Below the pieces are notes generated by a model. That model saw nothing but the letters and a program-made list of their open reading frames with translations, was not told where the DNA came from and ran no database searches. The translations under genes were made by a program, and so were the position numbers. Source: Clostridioides sp. ES-S-0010-02 (GTDB taxonomy: Bacteria > Bacillota > Clostridia > Peptostreptococcales > Peptostreptococcaceae). From it: a stretch of DNA of 64,000 bases. Location of the stretch: assembly GCA_020641055.1 (NCBI GenBank), contig CP067345.1, positions 3,589,317 to 3,653,316 of the forward strand. Direction: 5' to 3'. This document shows, one piece after another, positions 62,803-64,000 of the stretch (within the stretch, counting starts at the first letter, position 1; the number at the start of each line of letters is the position of its first letter).

Positions 62803-62850
62803 AAAGCCCTTAAAAACCATCTATTTTGAATTTTAAGGGCTTTAACTTTA
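62803..62850 (+). terminator. Terminator of the sigma/anti-sigma operon
   Basis: AAAGCCCTTAAAA (62803-62815) pairs with TTTTAAGGGCTTT (62831-62843), A-run before and T-rich after, so it can also act for the opposite-strand helicase gene. Confidence 0.85.
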
Positions 62851-62937
62851 TCATAAAATACTCATATAAATATTCATTACAAGTACATAATAAATATATA
62901 ATAATCCTAAAAAATTAGAAAAGAATTAAAATTTCAT

Positions 62938-63033
62938 TATTTTAATATTACTTCAATATTACTTCAATATTATTTTAATATTGTTTTAATATCGTTTTAG
63001 TATTACTTTAATCTTACTTTAATATTGTTTTAA
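62938..63033. repeat. Degenerate 11-bp tandem repeat at the helicase gene end
   Basis: About eight to nine copies of a drifting unit (YAATATTNYTT: ACTTCAATATT, ATTTTAATATT, GTTTTAATATC and so on) cross the stop codon of the helicase gene at 63019. Copies differ by one to three bases. Confidence 0.6.
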
Positions 63034-64000
63034 TAAAGAACTTATCTCATCTAAATAATATATGTTTAGTACATGAAGAGCTCTTGTACAACAAGTATAA
63101 AGGAGCAACCTTTCATCTTCATTATTATAATTTTTATTGCTTGCATTATATATAATAACCACATCAAATTCAAGCCCTTTAGATAGGTATGAAGGCATTA
63201 TTAACACGCCATTTATATACTCATCATCATCTTTTGTTATACACTGTACATCAACATCATTCTCTTTTAAGAACTCGTATACTTCTCTAGCTTCACGAAC
63301 TGTTTTTGTTATGATACCAACAGAGTTATAATTTTTCTTTTTATAACCTTTTATATCTTCAATAAGTTTTTTATTCAGTTGATTTTTATCTTTAAAACCG
63401 ATTATCTTAGGCTCATCACCATGTCTTTCAACATATTCATCATTTATAGATTCAGTAAGAAGTTTTCTTGAAAATCTAGTAATTTCCATTGTTGAACGAT
63501 AGGTTTTACTTAGATTTATTATACAAGTATCATTCTTTAATATATCATGAATATTATTGTAATCTCCAACATTCATAAATGGATTGATTGATTGGTTGAT
63601 ATCTCCTAATATAGTCATATTGGCAGAATTAAAGAGTTTATAAAATATTTCATATTGTAATGGACTGTAATCCTGTGCTTCATCTATGATTACATATTTA
63701 ATTTGTGATGTATTTGGGATACCTCCAAGAACCCCTTTTAAATATAAAAGAGCAATTTGGTCCTCATAATAAAGGCTCTTTACACTCAAATTATCCATTG
63801 TATAAGTTCTTATATTATCTATAAGATTTTTATCATACTCAATATTCGTTTTATCTAAAAACAGCTCCAAATTCTCAAATAGATTTTTATAAGTGTCTAT
63901 CAAGTCTAGCTCTGTCATTTTTAAAACTTTAGAATAGATTTCTTTCAAATTTTCTTTTACAATAAGAGTACTTTTTTCTATCATTTCTTCTTTTTCTATA
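63019..64000 (-). CDS. UvrD/HelD-type helicase, C-terminal part (runs off window)
   Basis: Partial gene: the frame stays open from the window edge (codons for IEKEE precede the first Met at 63984), so the N-terminus lies to the right. Superfamily 1 motifs visible are the Walker B box VIIDEAQDYSPLQ (about 105-117 of this part), motif III ILGDINQSINPF, motif IV SKTYRSTMEITRF, motif V SYLSKGLEFDVVIIYNA and motif VI LLYTCCTRAL. The GDINQSI form resembles HelD, the RNA polymerase recycling factor of Firmicutes, more than UvrD or PcrA. Which it is depends on the missing N-terminus. Confidence 0.85.
   Translation of the reverse strand, partial: IEKEEMIEKSTLIVKENLKEIYSKVLKMTELDLIDTYKNLFENLELFLDKTNIEYDKNLIDNIRTYTMDNLSVKSLYYEDQIALLYLKGVLGGIPNTSQIKYVIIDEAQDYSPLQYEIFYKLFNSANMTILGDINQSINPFMNVGDYNNIHDILKNDTCIINLSKTYRSTMEITRFSRKLLTESINDEYVERHGDEPKIIGFKDKNQLNKKLIEDIKGYKKKNYNSVGIITKTVREAREVYEFLKENDVDVQCITKDDDEYINGVLIMPSYLSKGLEFDVVIIYNASNKNYNNEDERLLLYTCCTRALHVLNIYYLDEISSLLKQY

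Overview
The window looks like a stretch of Clostridioides difficile (or very close Peptostreptococcaceae) chromosome. It is very AT-rich, codon use is strongly A/T-ending, GGAGG-type ribosome binding sites are common and TTG/GTG starts are frequent. It carries a phenylalanine T-box, an L20 leader before infC-rpmI-rplT, and a cell-wall protein with three CWB2 anchoring repeats, the hallmark of C. difficile S-layer-family proteins. From memory, the gene order matches the C. difficile 630 region running from about CD0715 down to CD0677, a little beyond the toxin locus. That is recollection, not a database result. I see no prophage, insertion sequence, CRISPR array, rRNA or tRNA gene.

Layout. 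0-31 kb is mostly core metabolism and information processing, mainly on the minus strand: phosphate butyryltransferase, a radical SAM/TPR pair, argS, mutS2 with a DUF523 gene, pepD, a large receptor-type diguanylate cyclase, a ferredoxin-nitroreductase, Nudix, HD, a U32 peptidase-family protein, a YoaK-type membrane protein, T-box-pheS-pheT-zapA, a SpoU-type rRNA methylase, ktrA and ktrB, and an M3 peptidase. 31-38 kb is accessory and regulatory: a TetR-like remnant, a MerR regulator, GNAT and LysR genes, and a divergent four-gene redox operon (alcohol dehydrogenase, acetyltransferase, flavin reductase, cyclophilin-fold lipoprotein). 38-45 kb has a membrane diguanylate cyclase, two tandem lipoproteins each built from two 5'-nucleotidase-like domains, and a DHH phosphoesterase. 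45-50 kb has an HTH regulator, the L20-controlled infC operon (infC begins with ATT) and an FtsH-like protease without membrane segments. 50-53 kb is an M13 metallopeptidase anchored by CWB2 repeats. 53-60 kb is a five-gene catabolic-looking operon: two double SnoaL-fold proteins, an MFS carrier, a sodium:solute symporter and its LacI regulator. 60-64 kb has a His/Cys repeat protein, an ECF sigma/anti-sigma pair and the end of a helicase gene that leaves the window.

Most promising for something undescribed: (1) the promoter of the repeat protein, which has three copies of the palindrome AAGGTACCTT around a consensus -35/-10; (2) the SnoaL/MFS/SSS/LacI operon, with three matching operator-like sites of the form TGMATACRTWTKCW; (3) the tandem double-domain nucleotidase lipoproteins, where the first protein keeps its first active site and the second keeps its second; (4) the membrane-free FtsH-like protein; and (5) the M13-CWB2 surface peptidase.
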